From Macrotrachela quadricornifera (Eukaryota; Rotifera; Eurotatoria; Philodinida; Philodinidae): DNA of 64,000 nt. Positions 45,571 to 58,929 of this stretch are shown here, piece by piece. The stretch lies in assembly GCA_022393335.1 (NCBI GenBank), contig JAJEKB010009567.1:1-64000 (forward strand), written 5' to 3'. The notes under the pieces are model-generated. The model saw only the letters and a list, made by a program, of their open reading frames with translations, was not told where the DNA came from and made no database searches. Position numbers and translations under genes: made by a program. How positions within the stretch are numbered: position 1 is the first letter of the stretch; each line of letters begins with the position of its first letter.

Positions 45571-47922
45571 TTATCGAAGTTTAAAAAAATTTGGTGCAGA
45601 AAAAAGTGTGATATAACTAAATGCTGTTGTCATTATACCAAATAAAATAAGACATAAACGATCAATAACCATAGCTGAAAATTTCCAATCTTGTGATATA
45701 TCATCTTCTTCTTCTTCTTTTCTGACATGATCTGTAAGAAATCGAAGTTCAGATAATATTGTACGCATTTCAGAACGTAATACACGCATATCACGAGGAA
45801 TTAAAACATCACTTGGATCATGATGATGATGAGGATTTTTACATTTAGATTGTTGTCGTGGAATAATATGATTTATTATTGTAATTGGTAATGTATTACT
45901 TGTATTAATAAATGTTTGATCATCAACAGCCGTCACATTAGCTAATAAAGATTTTGATGAATGAGCTAATAATGGTGGTGGTGAATATTTATGACTAGTA
46001 CTATTTTCTCGTTCAATTGTACGAATATTTTTACGACATAATGCACGCCAACTTAAATCATGTCCTGGACGACTCATCAATAACAATGTTGCTAGATATT
46101 GATTAACATAGATTTTAATCTAGAAAAAATACTTTTGTTTTTAAATAATCAAAAAAATTTCTTTTTAAATATCAAATATTTTACCAATTTAGGCATTGTA
46201 TGACTTTTAGCATTACGATGATGAAGTACAAGTACAAAAACAGTAGCAACTACTGACATTGTACACATACACATAACTGTAGCAAAATACATAACAATAG
46301 TTGGTAATGCAGTTGAACTTGCTGGTATAATACCAGAGATTAATAAACTGAACATAACAATTGAAAGAAGAATTGTTATTTCTTCAAAAATAAAATATAT
46401 ATATATATATATATGATAAAAGTCATTATTTATTTAAAAAAAATTCTTCTTACGTAACGTTAATTTTTCACCACTATCTGGTGGAAGAAGAAAACCAAGT
46501 ACAGTCATACAACTAATGAGAACACATGGGACTAAAAGGAATAAATTTTTTGATTAATTATACAAAATGTATTGATAAAATGATTGTATTCAAAGATTAT
46601 TATAAATCACATATGGATTTAGGAAAAATAACTTGTGTATTCAAGCAACTAATAAAGATAACTGAAGCATTCAATTTATATACTATTCATTAATAAGCAA
46701 AACTTATTTAGAAAATAACAGATTTTTTTTTCTATGATTACTTTAAAAATAACACAAAAAAAAATTCTCAATAAATTTACCGACAACATTCACTACATAA
46801 TAAAGTGTACGTCGACGTATTTGTATGGTAAAAAGAACAAATGGATATACAGTTGGACAACATTCATAAACAACAGCTTTTCTTGTTGCAACAAAAGCTA
46901 TTTAATACAAAAAAGAAAAAAAAGAATATTGTATTAAATCTAAAATTGAATACCTTCTAAATCCCATTCAGCATTTTTAACATATGCATCTAATTGTCCT
47001 GTATCACTATTTGTAGTTAAATTAACACCTATTTTAAAACATAAATATTTCAAATATTTTACAATCATTTTTTTTTGTTCAACTTACCGGATTCATCAAA
47101 TGACCATGAACCAAATTTCAAAGTGCAATTTTGTATATCCAAAAAAATATATAGATAAACATAAATATTCCAAAAATTACAAAGATTTAATTATTAAAAC
47201 TTACGAATGGAAATGAAGCAATATTAAATGGACATATTGATTTTAATATACCAGGAGGAACAAAGAGAATTGTGCCATTATATTGTACAACTAAATTTGT
47301 TTTCATTGTACCTTCGAAATTATCATCAGCACTTTAAACAAGATTTATATATTTTTTTCTTTTTTTTGTTTTATTTTTACCTATTATAAAGATAGACATC
47401 TGGTGTCCAAATACGTGTACTATGCACACGAATTGATTGAATACCACCATATTCTTCAGGTTTCCATTGTAAATTATAATCATGCCATGTCTGAATATAC
47501 ATATGAAATTAAATTATTTCGAAAAAAAAATACAAAGAGAAAACAAAAAATATTTCAATACACTTACAAGAACTAGCCAACCACTTATTGAAATAATTTC
47601 ATTTTTTTCATCCTATTCAATAAAAAAATTCGTTATATTTTCTTTTATATTTTTTACAACTCACAAAATCAATAATCTGTTGAAGAGCTAAACTCATTGT
47701 TACTTGTAATGATTCGGAATCATTAAAAACCGGTCTTTCCAGTGAATCATATTTATTTTCTTCAAATAAATATTTTAATAAACGACGTTGATCTGCACCA
47801 CCAACTATTTTTATAATTTAATTTATGTGTATATATATATATTATTTCCTATAAGACTTACTTGTCGATTTAAATAAATGAAGTAATAAAATTAAACATC
47901 TAATTATTTTGTAATATAACAT
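45571..47922 (-). CDS. Nicotinic acetylcholine receptor, alpha-type subunit
   Basis: A pentameric ligand-gated cation channel subunit. A short signal-like start ([17 protein letters not shown]) precedes the ligand-binding domain ([45 protein letters not shown]). The Cys-loop is [10 protein letters not shown] joined to DIQNC. Vicinal cysteines in [10 protein letters not shown] define an alpha-type subunit. TM1 is [10 protein letters not shown]…[10 protein letters not shown]2 ([22 protein letters not shown]) keeps the GEK cation-selectivity element. TM3 includes [19 protein letters not shown]. The cytoplasmic loop has HHHH, and TM4 follows [14 protein letters not shown]. All exons join with GT-AG introns except the one inside the Cys-loop (47140-47204), which ends in TG instead of AG. 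If that intron is not spliced, the gene is broken there. Confidence 0.88.
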
Positions 47923-49699
47923 TTTCAATACAAAAAAAAATTAATGTTTTTTGATTAAAATCTAATGATTTTTAAAAATTGATGTATCTTTAGATTATTT
48001 GATTAATTATCAAGTTGTTTGTATCTACATGTATGAAGCAAACGAAATGCGACAACTGCTATGTTCTTTCAAGTAGAAAAAGATACAGAACAGAATAAGA
48101 ATATGTGATTTGATTTTCTTTTTGGATTGATTCGTCGTTGACAATGACCTTTTATAAACATGTTTTGAAGTAATGGCAATATACTAATCGAAAAATCATT
48201 TAGCGTAAACTAAACTATAACTAACTCGATGTCATTGTTTATTCTATGAGAAGAGAAAGAGAGCAAAAAAAAATGGCATTATTGACGGTTATAGATACAA
48301 AAAATAAGGGTATGCTCTGATTATCAGAATAGGATAATCGACCATTGATGACGCTGCCAACTGTGAATGCCATTCAAAATGAGATAGAAAGACAAGGTCA
48401 AACAATAAAAGAAAATATCTCAAGGGCTAACTGTATCATCTGTAATGATCATAATAAAAGTATATACAATTAAATAAGGCATATATTATAAAAAAAACCA
48501 ATCAAATATATATATATGATTGATAAATATTTGAAGATGTTCATCAAAAACAAGACTTTGATTGTAGAAAGAAAAAATTCAAGCAAGTATATAACTTCTA
48601 AAGAAGAAAATTGATCGAATCATTCATATTTACTTAGCAACTAGAAATGACAAAGAATAAATACAAGGATTTTTCTTTTTCGGTTTTTTCTTCCGGAAAA
48701 TATCATTTTCATGTTTAAGCAAAAAACAGTTTATAGTTTTATAGTTTAACAATGAAACAAAAGAAAAAAAGAAAAAAGCAAATGAACCAGAAATTGCACA
48801 TGACCAATAAAGATGTATGAAAGCTTAAACAAATCTTCTTGTAAGACATTTGTATGAGGTATAGTAAACTAAAAAAAATAGAATTTATAAATTAAAAACA
48901 AAATTATAAAATAAATATACATACAATCATTAATTGAACATTTAAAAACTAGAGAATTGATAATTCTCTTGATTTTTTTTGTTCAATTACATTTTTTTTA
49001 CTATTATTGATTGTGTTATATTATTTATTTTCTTGAAGCTAGAATATAAAATAAATAATATTAATTTTAAAATAATATTTTCTTTAATAGAAGAAATAAA
49101 AAAAAAAAGACTAATATCTGTAAAACATTGGTATCAATTACAAATTACTTTGGGATGTTAATGTTTATCTAAGATGTTCCATAAGATTCTTTCTTCTTTT
49201 TTTATATATATTAAATAATTTAATTATTAATCAATGATGCAGAAAAAAAATTTGTTCTAATTTAATTTATTAATATAACTAGTAAAAAACACAATTATAT
49301 TTATCTTTAATTATTTTATAATCTCATTAAATAAAATAATTTTATTATTATTAGTTATTTGTTTATTATCGATTGAAATATCTTATGTTTTCTTATTTTA
49401 GATAATATAACAGTACTGTTTTTTCCCTTGTTAGACTGTAATATCAGTATTTTCTTGTTACATCTAGTACAACGTCTGTCATTACATATTAGAACTTGTC
49501 ATATCATTAAATGGTCTAGAACAGTAATTCTTGTTTTGACATATGACCTTTTTATCTATCATTCTAAAAGTATTTATAAGAGAAATATGTCAAATAAAGT
49601 TTATAGGCTAGTATATTATATCTTTGTTGGGAAAAACATATGAGTTTCTTTTTTTATATAAATGTTTGGTAATTATATGTAAAAGAAATTTCTCATTGT
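47923..49699. other. AT-rich intergenic DNA
   Basis: No gene or repeat recognised. Short open frames here are AT-rich and unlike any family. Confidence 0.3.
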
Positions 49700-51641
49700 T
49701 TATTTTACTTGTTGAGAGATAGATGTTTTTGAATAATCAATTGGAACATATCTTGAAGTTTGTTGATGAATATAAATTTGAGATGGTGTAATTTGTTGAG
49801 GAAGATATGATGTTGGAGGTGATGGTGCTTGTGGCCATTCATCTAAATTATTCCAAAAAGATTGATATTAGATTAAAAACTACGAATTAATTTAAATACG
49901 TTGTTCTATATCATTAGAACGTTGTTGTTGATAACGTTGTATTTGCGATTTTAATACATGTTGTTGAATAGGATTTATCATATTATTACGTATGTTTGAA
50001 TAACGTTTAGAACGTTCAATATTTGATATATCAGTTGAGAGATTTGAAATTAAATTTTCTAAATAAAATAAAAATATTTTAGAAAATTTTTTTTTATAAT
50101 TTATTTACGTTGATATGGTTGTTTGTGTGTTAAATTTTGATTATTAGTAGTTATTTGTAGACGAGGTGGTAAATTATTCTTATTTTCATATAAATCATAT
50201 TTTGTTAAAGATCGATTTTGTTGTTGAATTTTTCCTTCATAATTATTATATTCATATTTATCTTTAAATTGATTATTTTCTTTTGATTGTTCAGTTAATT
50301 GTTTTTGATCATTTCGATTTCGATTTTGATTTTGATTATTAAATTTTAATAAATTATCTTTTTGTTGAAATTGACTATTTGTAAAATTTCTTCTACGATG
50401 AAATGTTCGTTCATCAATTTGATATGGATCATAATTATAACGTTGTCGATTAGATGGTATTTGTGATTTTGAATAAGTATTTATATTTTTATCACGATTA
50501 TATGGTAATGAACGATTATTATAATCTTTAAAATCGAAATTATTAATTCGTTTATTCTGAAGTTTATTGTCATTTTCATGAGAAATATTTCGATGATAAT
50601 TATTATAAGGTCGTTGTTGATAATAATTATCACTACCTTTTTGTGATCGAGATATATAATCATTTAAATGAAGTCGTTCTTGATGATGATTAGTACCATA
50701 TCTAAAGAATTTATTATGGATATAGATTTACAAAAAAAACAAAATGAATTTTTAAATGTGAAACTAACTGATAATGATTAGGTCTTCGTTTTGGTATTGA
50801 ATATCGAGATTTTGATATTTGTTCATCACGAAAATAAAGATCATGTTGCCATTTTGCATCTGAATCTCTATAAAAACGATTTTCACTTTTTGACATTTGA
50901 CTTAAAAATAAATAAATAGATAAATAATATTAAAATAAAACTTTTATATTTTTTTTACTGTTTTGATCGATCATTTTCATTTAATGTTCTATCATCATGT
51001 TCATAAAATTTTCCTTTACGTGGAATATAAGCTGGACTTTGAGTATTATTATCATCATCAAGTAAGTCCTTATTTTTATCTGATTTTTTTATATCACGAT
51101 TTATTTTTGGTACATTTTGATTATCATTACCATCATCATCATCAATATTTTCATAACCTTCAGAATGTTCATCATCTTGACGTTTTCTATTCATACGTCG
51201 AGGTTTAATATTTATACGTAATTCATTTCCAGTCTTAATTGTTTACAATAAAAAAAGAAATAAAATAAAAAACAAAGTAAAATTAAATGAAATATTATAA
51301 TTTATACTTTAAGTGATTTTTTATTTGAAATAGAAGTTAATATTGATGTATCATTTATTTCATCGATATCTTCTTCATCTTCGTCTATATCTTCGTATTC
51401 CGAATCATTTTCATCACATGATTGATCTTCCATTGTTCTTATGTTAATATGATCTTCTTTTAAATCATTTTTTAATGTCAATGGGTTTTGATCAGAGATT
51501 GAAATAGTATTTGATTCATCTAATAAAAAAATTGAAAATGATTTTATTATCAAATTATAGAATCTTACCATTAGGTAATGATGTTTCTTTTTGTTCATTT
51601 TGATTTGTTATATCTTCAGATATTTTATTTAAATCTGACAT
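49700..51641 (-). CDS. CASC3: CASC3 / Barentsz (MLN51), exon-junction complex core protein
   Basis: CASC3 clamps eIF4A3 on spliced mRNA and links the exon-junction complex to decay and localisation. The SELOR module is visible: acidic DSEYEDIDEDEEDIDE (human 'SEYEDVDEDEEEE'), then NTQSPAYIPRKGKFYEHDDR (human 'NPAYIPRKGLFFEHDLR') and, in the next exon, AKWQHDLYFRDEQISKSR (human 'GRWEHDKFREDEQAPKSR'). These are the residues that grip eIF4A3. The rest is Asn/Gln/Arg/Tyr-rich low complexity, ending WPQAPSPPTSYLPQQ and a Gln-rich tail. Eight or so exons. The start exon is MSDLNKISEDITNQNEQKE. The C-terminal half is much shorter than in vertebrates. No breaks were seen. Confidence 0.85.
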
Positions 51642-51942
51642 TTTCAATGCAAAAAAAGAAGAGATTTTACTATTATGAATACGAACTGGCGGTATTATCA
51701 AACTTAGAAGAAGATGAATAATTAACCAATCAAATATTAAATACTCAGATATTAATTATTCTTTTAGATATTTAATATCTTTATTTTATATTTATGTCTA
51801 TTTCTATTGAAAGTATATATTTAATTAAATGAATCAATGATTTTAATTGGAAAAAGAAGGTCGTATCTTAGCAACGAATATATATATGAAAAAGAGACAG
51901 TTGCTTATCTATTTTTTGTAATAAAAAGAAAAATTTTTTATC
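51642..51942. other. Divergent promoter region between CASC3 and SPATA4
   Basis: A gap of 301 bp, AT-rich, separating two head-to-head genes. Nothing else recognised. Confidence 0.4.
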
Positions 51943-53132
51943 ATGGTTGCTCGAACAGCTCGTGAAATTCTCCGATGGCTAGAAAGTCTTTATCTTACAT
52001 ATCCTATAGTTGTACCAAAATGGTATGTTACATTCTTTTCAAAACACTTCAATTTCTTCTTTTTTTTTTTTTAAATAAATACATCACTTTACATTCTCTA
52101 TTATATATCTTTATAATATACAATATATAATTTGAATAAAAGATAAATCTTTATACTAAAGGGATTTAACAAATGGTTTTGCTTATGCAGAAATTTTACA
52201 TGCTTATTTTCCTAATGAAATAAATATGTTTGCTTTTATAAATGGTCGTTCATTAAATTCTCGTTTATTAAATTGGTCAGTTATAAAACAATTTTTAACA
52301 AAAAAAAATTTTCCAATATCAAATGAATTTATTGATGCAACAATACATGCAAAAGATGGTGGAGCTGAACGATTACTCGAACAAACTTATGAATTATTAA
52401 CAAATAAAAAGTAAAATAAAGAATTTTTTTGTTTTTTATTCTTTATATATAATTAAATTGATTTATTTTAGATCATTTATAGATACATCAATTGAACGTA
52501 ATAATAATTTTACTGATTATGTATATCAACAAAATTTAAATTTTTGTGAACGATCACATACATCAAAATCAATAAAAAATAATTTAAAAATTTCTGAATT
52601 ACTTACAGATCCATCATATGCTTATCAAACAAAAAGAGTTTGTTTAATTATTATTTAAAAAAAAACAAAAAGAATTTCTATTTATATTAATTAATATAGT
52701 GTGTAAATATTGTTAATCAATCAAAACTTGATCGACATAAAATTCGTATTGATAATCCAGATCGATTTGATATTAAACCAACATTAGCTGAACGATGTTT
52801 ACGTAAACCACTTCGATCTAATTCAAATGCTCAAGATTGGTATATTAAATCATTTGATTCTCGTTCACGTTCAGCAACTTCAACTACTAATAAGAGTAAT
52901 AGTACTAAACAACAATCGCGACAAAATTCAGCTGATATATTAAAAAAAAGTCCTATGTCACAACAGAGTAGTATGTGAAAAAAAAAAAGAAAACATAAAA
53001 TAAACTTTCTTTTTATTTTTTATAGGTAAAGGAATTATTCAAACAAATGACGATAATGTAGTTTATAAAGAAATTATGTTAAAACAACATGCGGTACCAT
53101 TAAGTGATTTATTACAAACTGAGAAATCTTAA
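51943..53132 (+). CDS. SPATA4: SPATA4-like protein (CH-like domain)
   Basis: Five exons. The N-terminal CH-like (DUF1042) domain reads REILRWLESLYLTYPIVVPK, then LTNGFAYAEILHAYFP, NGRSLNSRLLNWSVIKQFL and TIHAKDGGAERLLEQTYELL, each aligned with human SPATA4 ('RSVLRWLQGLDLSFFPRNI', 'FSNGFLIAEIFCIYYP', 'NGTSLKVKLDNWAQLEKFL', '[20 protein letters not shown]'). Downstream FTDYVYQQNLNF and SKSIKNNLKISELLTDPS also match. The vertebrate protein is testis-enriched and tied to microtubules/cilia. The C-terminal third is Ser/Asn-rich and less conserved. Frames are intact. Confidence 0.85.
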
Positions 53133-53376
53133 AATTTATACTTATTTTTAATTTTCTAATAAAAAATAAATATTATTTATTAAAAAGAGAAAATATTATA
53201 TGTTATATTTCAGTTGAAAGAAGGAACGAGAATATGCAATGACTCATATTTGTATAAGAACGATAGAAAGATAAAAGAAAAAAAGGGTTTTGAGGGCAAA
53301 ATATGAATCACTAGTTGTTAAGTTATCTTTTCATAAAGAGACATTTTATCTAGTTTTAAAATATTGAATATAACAA

Positions 53377-54226
53377 ATGACATCCATAGTTCGTCATATA
53401 GTCTTACTTGGTGATAGTATTTTTGATAATGGTTCATATGTTGCTCGAGGTCAACCTGCTGTAATCAATCAACTTAAGGAAAAAATAAAAAATCAAGGTT
53501 GGAATGCATCATTACTTGCTGTTGATGGAAATGTTCTTTCACATATTGCTGATCAAATAGAACGAATTCCATCAGATGCAACACATTTATTTATTTCAAT
53601 TGGTTATATTAATATTTTCTTATTATATCATATATAAATATAAATTTATTTTATTTTTCTAGGTGGAAATAATGCACTTTCTTATATGCAACATTTAAAT
53701 GAATCTGTTCGAAATGTTGGTGAAGCATTGTTAGTACTTGCAAAAATAAAAAAGAAATTTGAAAAAGTAATTTTAAAAAATATATATATTGATCATTTCA
53801 TCAAAAAATAATAATTTATTTTCTATTTCGTTTTTTTTTTGAGGATTATATCAATATGTTAAAACGAATTAGTGCATTAAAGCTTCCTATAACAACATGT
53901 ACTATTTATAATCCACGTTTTGATAATTTACAACAACAGACAATGTGTGAAACAGGTTTATCAGCATTAAATGATATTATTATTACAGAATCAACCAAAG
54001 TATATTAAACAACTAATTTATACTATAAATTTCTTTTCTTTTTTGTATTTTTTAGCTTGGAATTCCAATTATTGATTTAAAAACGATATTTAATGATCCA
54101 AAAGATTATGCAAATTCTATTGAACCTGATGTGCAAGGTGGTGCAAAAATTATTGAAAATATCTTTTATGTTGTAAATAATCATCGTTTCAATGAAAATA
54201 TTAGCTCTATATATGCTAAAATATAA
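53377..54226 (+). CDS. SGNH/GDSL-type hydrolase
   Basis: A four-exon esterase-like protein. Block I is HIVLLGDSIFDNGSYV with the nucleophilic Ser in GDS. Block III spans an exon junction and reads ISIG-GNNAL, giving the oxyanion Asn. The C-terminal block is IPIIDLKTIFNDPKDYANSI followed by EPDVQGGAKI, close to the 'DYANPIEPSVIGGAKI' ending of a GDSL subfamily known from bacteria and plants. The usual DxxH catalytic histidine is not obvious. No signal peptide or membrane segment, so probably cytosolic. The start follows an acceptor-like TATCTAG by about 20 nt. The substrate is unknown. Confidence 0.75.
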
Positions 54227-54363
54227 TATGAATAATAAAACAAAAATTATTTTTCTTTATATTTATTTATTTTTTAATATCGAATAAATGAACATAACTT
54301 CTTTTTACTAATAAATGATGGAATATCGTTTTTTTTTTTCTATGAAATACTTTTATTTGATTT

Positions 54364-54714
54364 TTAATGTGCTACTGATTTAAGTGAACCATCTTGACCA
54401 ACTTCAAATTGCCAGTTTTGTTTTGGTGATGTAACACCTTCAAAAGGAGCTGATAATTCTTTTGCTGCGCCATCTTGTGATTTAACAGTTAATTTTTGAA
54501 TAACCTTACGTTGTTCATGTTCACCAACTTTAACATTTTTTTCTTCAACTGATTGTGAACCACCTTTGGGTACAGTTACAGTAACTGTTTCATTATGGCT
54601 ACTATCAGAACCACCATATTCAACTTCAACAGTAACATCATTATCACTTGAATTTTTTAATGTTGCTGAGTAAACATGGCCTGGAGCCTTGAGTCCACAC
54701 ATTTGTGATGCCAT
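54364..54714 (-). CDS. 116-residue beta-rich protein, family not recognised
   Basis: Single coding exon beginning MASQMCGLKAPGHVYSATLK. It has alternating strands rich in Val, Thr and Ser (VTVEVEYGG; ETVTVTVPKGGSQSV) and ends WQFEVGQDGSLKSVAH. It lacks a signal peptide and membrane segment. A TTTTGTAG acceptor-like site sits 9 nt upstream. It reads like a small immunoglobulin/MSP-like beta sandwich, but I recognise no family. Its codon use is less AT-biased than its neighbours', which suits a well-expressed gene. It converges on the SGNH gene. Confidence 0.7.
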   Translation of the reverse strand: MASQMCGLKAPGHVYSATLKNSSDNDVTVEVEYGGSDSSHNETVTVTVPKGGSQSVEEKNVKVGEHEQRKVIQKLTVKSQDGAAKELSAPFEGVTSPKQNWQFEVGQDGSLKSVAH

Positions 54715-57700
54715 TATTATTTTCTACAAAAGAACAAAGGTAAATTTTAAAAAAAAATTGGTAATAAAAGAAAACTAACCTGTAACTGAAGGAAAAGAAA
54801 CTAAGTGAGAGAAAGAAAATGTAACGGGCATGTGTTTATATAGACGAAATGATAAGAACATTGACTTTGTATCCAAGATAAAAAATGCAAATAGAAATAT
54901 ATACTTGATTACTCAAACAATAACGCCATACCTGAATTTTATTATTCATAAGAATGATAAACAAGTTTTATGGAGAAAAAAAAAAAGAAAAATAGAAATA
55001 TTTTCTTTTAAGGTACTTTCTTCAATTTTTGAGGTGCACTAAGTCCGTTGAAGAAAAAAAAGGTCATCGAAAGTGTTTAAACATTTAATTCACTAATTTT
55101 TTTTATGTATGATTTGCAAATAATTAACAATACATTGACAAAAATAATTATTTAGACTGAGAGAAACAGATCATATTACTATCATTGAAATTGATACTAT
55201 ACTGGAAAAATCGACAAATATATGGAAAAAAGAAACAGTTAAATAGTATGAAAATGAAAGATTTTCGAATGCATATTACGACTAACAATAGAATAACTAA
55301 AAATGAATGTATAAACAATCATCAGAATTATTATGTAACGAACATTCTAATTTTTCAAGTGAAACAGTATCTAATATACTTATGAATAAGATGAACGGCA
55401 GATTCTTAAAAATAAATATTAATTAATTTATATCTGAAGATTAATAGCTATATAATTATTGGCAGAGAGTTAATGAATTCTTTTTATTGCACATGATAAG
55501 AAAAGTAACGAAAGAATGAAAAATTTATTTATGTGCATATATAGAAAATAAAACTAGAAGAAGAGCCTAGTAGAATACAAATCTTGAATAGTCAAAAACA
55601 CTGAAGATAAACGGACGGACAAGACGTATACATACATATAACACATATCTATTCAAATAAGAGAAAAAAAATCATAGACATAATGAATAAACTATGTTCC
55701 ATAGTTAAAATAACAATACTATGAAATCCTTTATGTTTTCACATATAAACATAAATATTTGTCTAATTTTTTCTATAATTGTCAGTATTCTTCAAATATA
55801 TATATATTTATTTATTTTTATTGTTTTTATGAATGTAAAAGATTCGGGACAAAAAAATTTGGTCATGTGCCATACATAGAAAATGATAGATGTATAGTCA
55901 AAGAAAACAAGATCATGCTAAAGAGACAAAATGAATAAATTGATATTTGAATTATGTTAAGATACGTATAGAATGGGTCCAGTTGAAATTATTCTATTCG
56001 ATTCAACTTGAAATTCCAAAAGGTTTTTGATATAAAACTTTCAAGAATACAAGAGTAATCACTAAATTACCACAATGACTTTCTTAGAAAGATATGTCTG
56101 CTGTTTATTTTACCCATATCAAAATGTTTCTCTCTTTTAGTTTCATATTTATGGTGCTCCATTGTGAGGATATTCTTATTCGACATAGGACTGTTGGATA
56201 TTCTCCAACTAATAATGTACTTAATCGGTGCATTCTGTGTATTCCAAATCATAACTGAATGAATAAAAGTTGATGTAGATATTGCTGAAATAAGAAATAA
56301 GATACCATTTACCAAACTGATCATCAATAAGATTTTATATGTAGACTAATCAAAGAAATTCCTTTTTTATCTGATTTGTTACCTCATTTCCGTATAGAAT
56401 AATGCGTATAACAATTATCAGCAAATATCGTGTTTTTTCAAATAGAACAATATATGGCAGTGATGAATAAAATATGAATCTGTAAAGTAAACTTGCTTTG
56501 AATATAAAAATGCATAGTGGTCTCAAAAGTGCTTACTCTTACCTTAAATTGATTCTGATTGATATTTTTCAGTTTCGACTAACAATTCGTTCGACTGTCA
56601 AATAATAGAACAGGGTTGCTCACTATTGAAATGAAACAAAACGAGATCAACTTGTGATCTTGAGTTTTATTTTTAATTAAGAAAAATGAGTGCAATATCC
56701 AATGTTTCATGACCCTATTAGATTATAGACACCTATTTTGGCACGTATTTTCGGACATGACTCAATGCAATAATCGGTATATTAATAGATATTGATACCA
56801 TCAAAAACTTCTAGTAATTTTTACTAAATTGATGACTAATAGTAGTTTTAATGTCTTCCAGAAGTTCGTAGTTTCAGTGAAAGAAAGAAACGCTTTCTTA
56901 ACATATTAAACCGTCAAACTTTTGTATGTTATACAAAAATATCGACAGACAAGCTAAAACATTTAGTGATTAAAGGTTTCAATACTAAAAGACCTCTGAT
57001 AAAAATATCTTCGAAACTTTCAATAAGTATGATGAATTTTTTAAAGTCAAAAAATACAAAATTTTTTGTCTATGATAACTATTTTTATGATTTATTTTAT
57101 TATTTTGAGAGATTAACTTTTTATACGAATCAAGTTGATACGAGACCATAACAAGAAAAAAATAAGAAAATACCAAAAGTAGTCTATTTTAGGATATATT
57201 GTTCGATGTCATAATTTAACGATTATCCATCAATTCTAATCACATCAAATACATATATTTAGCATCTATCTAAAGATATAAAAACTGTATATATTCAAAG
57301 CAGTTCTATTGATAAATGAAATAATGTAGACCATTTTTCTATAGTTACGTATTGAGAAAAAGTCATATATCATGATCTACATTCTTTTCACAAAGAGAAT
57401 TTAACAACATATTAAATATATTTATAGACCAAGACAAAGAAAATTAAAAAAATTTATTTCTGTTTCTTATAATCGCTCTATTGTGTTACACTTTGGTCAC
57501 TATTGATATACTAAATGTATTAAATAATTAATTTTTGGTTGTAGCGAAGTATATTGTATTCATTTTTTTATTCATAACGTTATCCTAACATTCGTATATA
57601 TAACAACAGGTACGGTAGGACTATCAATAGTTAAAAAACGTTTTTTAAATAATTCCAATGATATTCAAGTAAAGCTATTCCAGTACGAAGGTCTTGATAA

Positions 57701-58625
57701 TATGAAAATCTATTATCAACAGTTGATCGGAATCGAGTATTTACTGAAGAATAAGATAATTGTTTGGTAAAAAATTGTGTGTATAATTAAATTAAATCGA
57801 TATTATTCATACTATAATCATTGCTGATAAATCTGTGTTTTGAATATGACTGACTTCAATGGAAACAATTTTTCATCTTAATCAATAATCTTTACTAAGT
57901 TTTGTACATTAATAGATGACATGTGTGCGTAGCTCAGTTAATTTATGTAATAGTGATGACCAAAACGTGTCCTCAGTCCAATCAATACAACAAGTGATAT
58001 ATGTTCTTAGTTCAACTAATTCCTTGATTATGATAGCTAGCACATATTCTGAGTTTAATCATATCTTTTTTTAATGAAGAATTTTATGCATAAATACGAT
58101 TAAGTCTAAGATTAAAAAAAGATTTTTCTATAGAGAAATACTATATAATAATCAAATTGACATTCAAAATGTAATCGATTCTGTATTTTTTGTCCCAATA
58201 TTTTGAGCGAAATTTGATCTTCTTACGACAATGAATCGTCCAGATACACAATTATATGGGATTATTAAATTTGCCTTTGATCTTATTGATATAATACGTA
58301 GAACAGATTATTCTAAAGGAAGTTAAATCATCATTTAAGTTGTAGATTGTGTCAAATAACTATAACTTAAATTCAATCATTTTGTCATTTTAATCTACAT
58401 TCTTTATTAACTCTTGCGTTTCTTTTTGGTTCTGATCATGATAGTCAAAGTCTTCGTAATACTATTTGCATTTAAGAATACTTCCAAATTTCTTCACTTG
58501 AAAGCATGTATATTTTGAATATGAATTATGTAAACACTAAAATAATGCTTGCTTTTAATTCAAAATAAAATACTGCTACAAAACGATTAGCATAAAAAAT
58601 ACAATAAGCAAAGAATTTAAAATTG
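54715..58625. other. Gene-poor AT-rich region (about 3.9 kb)
   Basis: Short open frames (for example 56067-56327 minus) match nothing I know and sit in AT-rich sequence. No RNA gene or clear repeat recognised. Confidence 0.35.
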
Positions 58626-58929
58626 TTAAAAGGACAAATGGCATTAAGGTAATTTTTCCGCTCCCAAAATATCTTGGATTTTGTATTAGAACCAAGTGAA
58701 GAGACTCTTCGTGATATTTCAAAGACTTATTTTCAGTTTTTAACCTACACCCGTACCTCCCCACAGGAATAACTAACATCTATTTTTTGCATTCTCGTAG
58801 GGGATTACAGGTGTAAATTGAAAAATCAATTGAAAGATCATCCGGAGTCTCTGTTCATTTAATTTTTATACAAAAAGTCGAGATATTTTGGGGGCAGAAA
58901 AATGGCTTTAATGCCACTTATCCTTTTAA
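58626..58929. mobile_element. Fold-back element, about 304 bp
   Basis: The two halves are imperfect reverse complements. The left starts TTAAAAGGACAAATGGCATT; the right, reversed, starts TTAAAAGGATAAGTGGCATT. Further matching landmarks are CCCAAAATATCT, AGAGACTC and AATTTACACCTGTA with its partner near the centre (58745-58815). Arms are about 130-140 bp with a short centre. There is no coding frame. I could not identify a target duplication beyond the terminal TTAA-like bases. Confidence 0.65.

Noticed and set aside
50955..51208. Plus-strand open frame opposite CASC3
   Set aside because: It is the antisense of the acidic/low-complexity CASC3 exons.
56067..56327. An 86-codon minus-strand open frame
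   Set aside because: No neighbouring exons, no recognised motif and AT-rich composition; not enough for a gene call.
29115..56404. A 17-bp match (TTCCGTATAGAATAATG) between about 29115 and 56388
   Set aside because: One short match in 64 kb of AT-rich DNA with no similarity beyond it; chance is a sufficient explanation.
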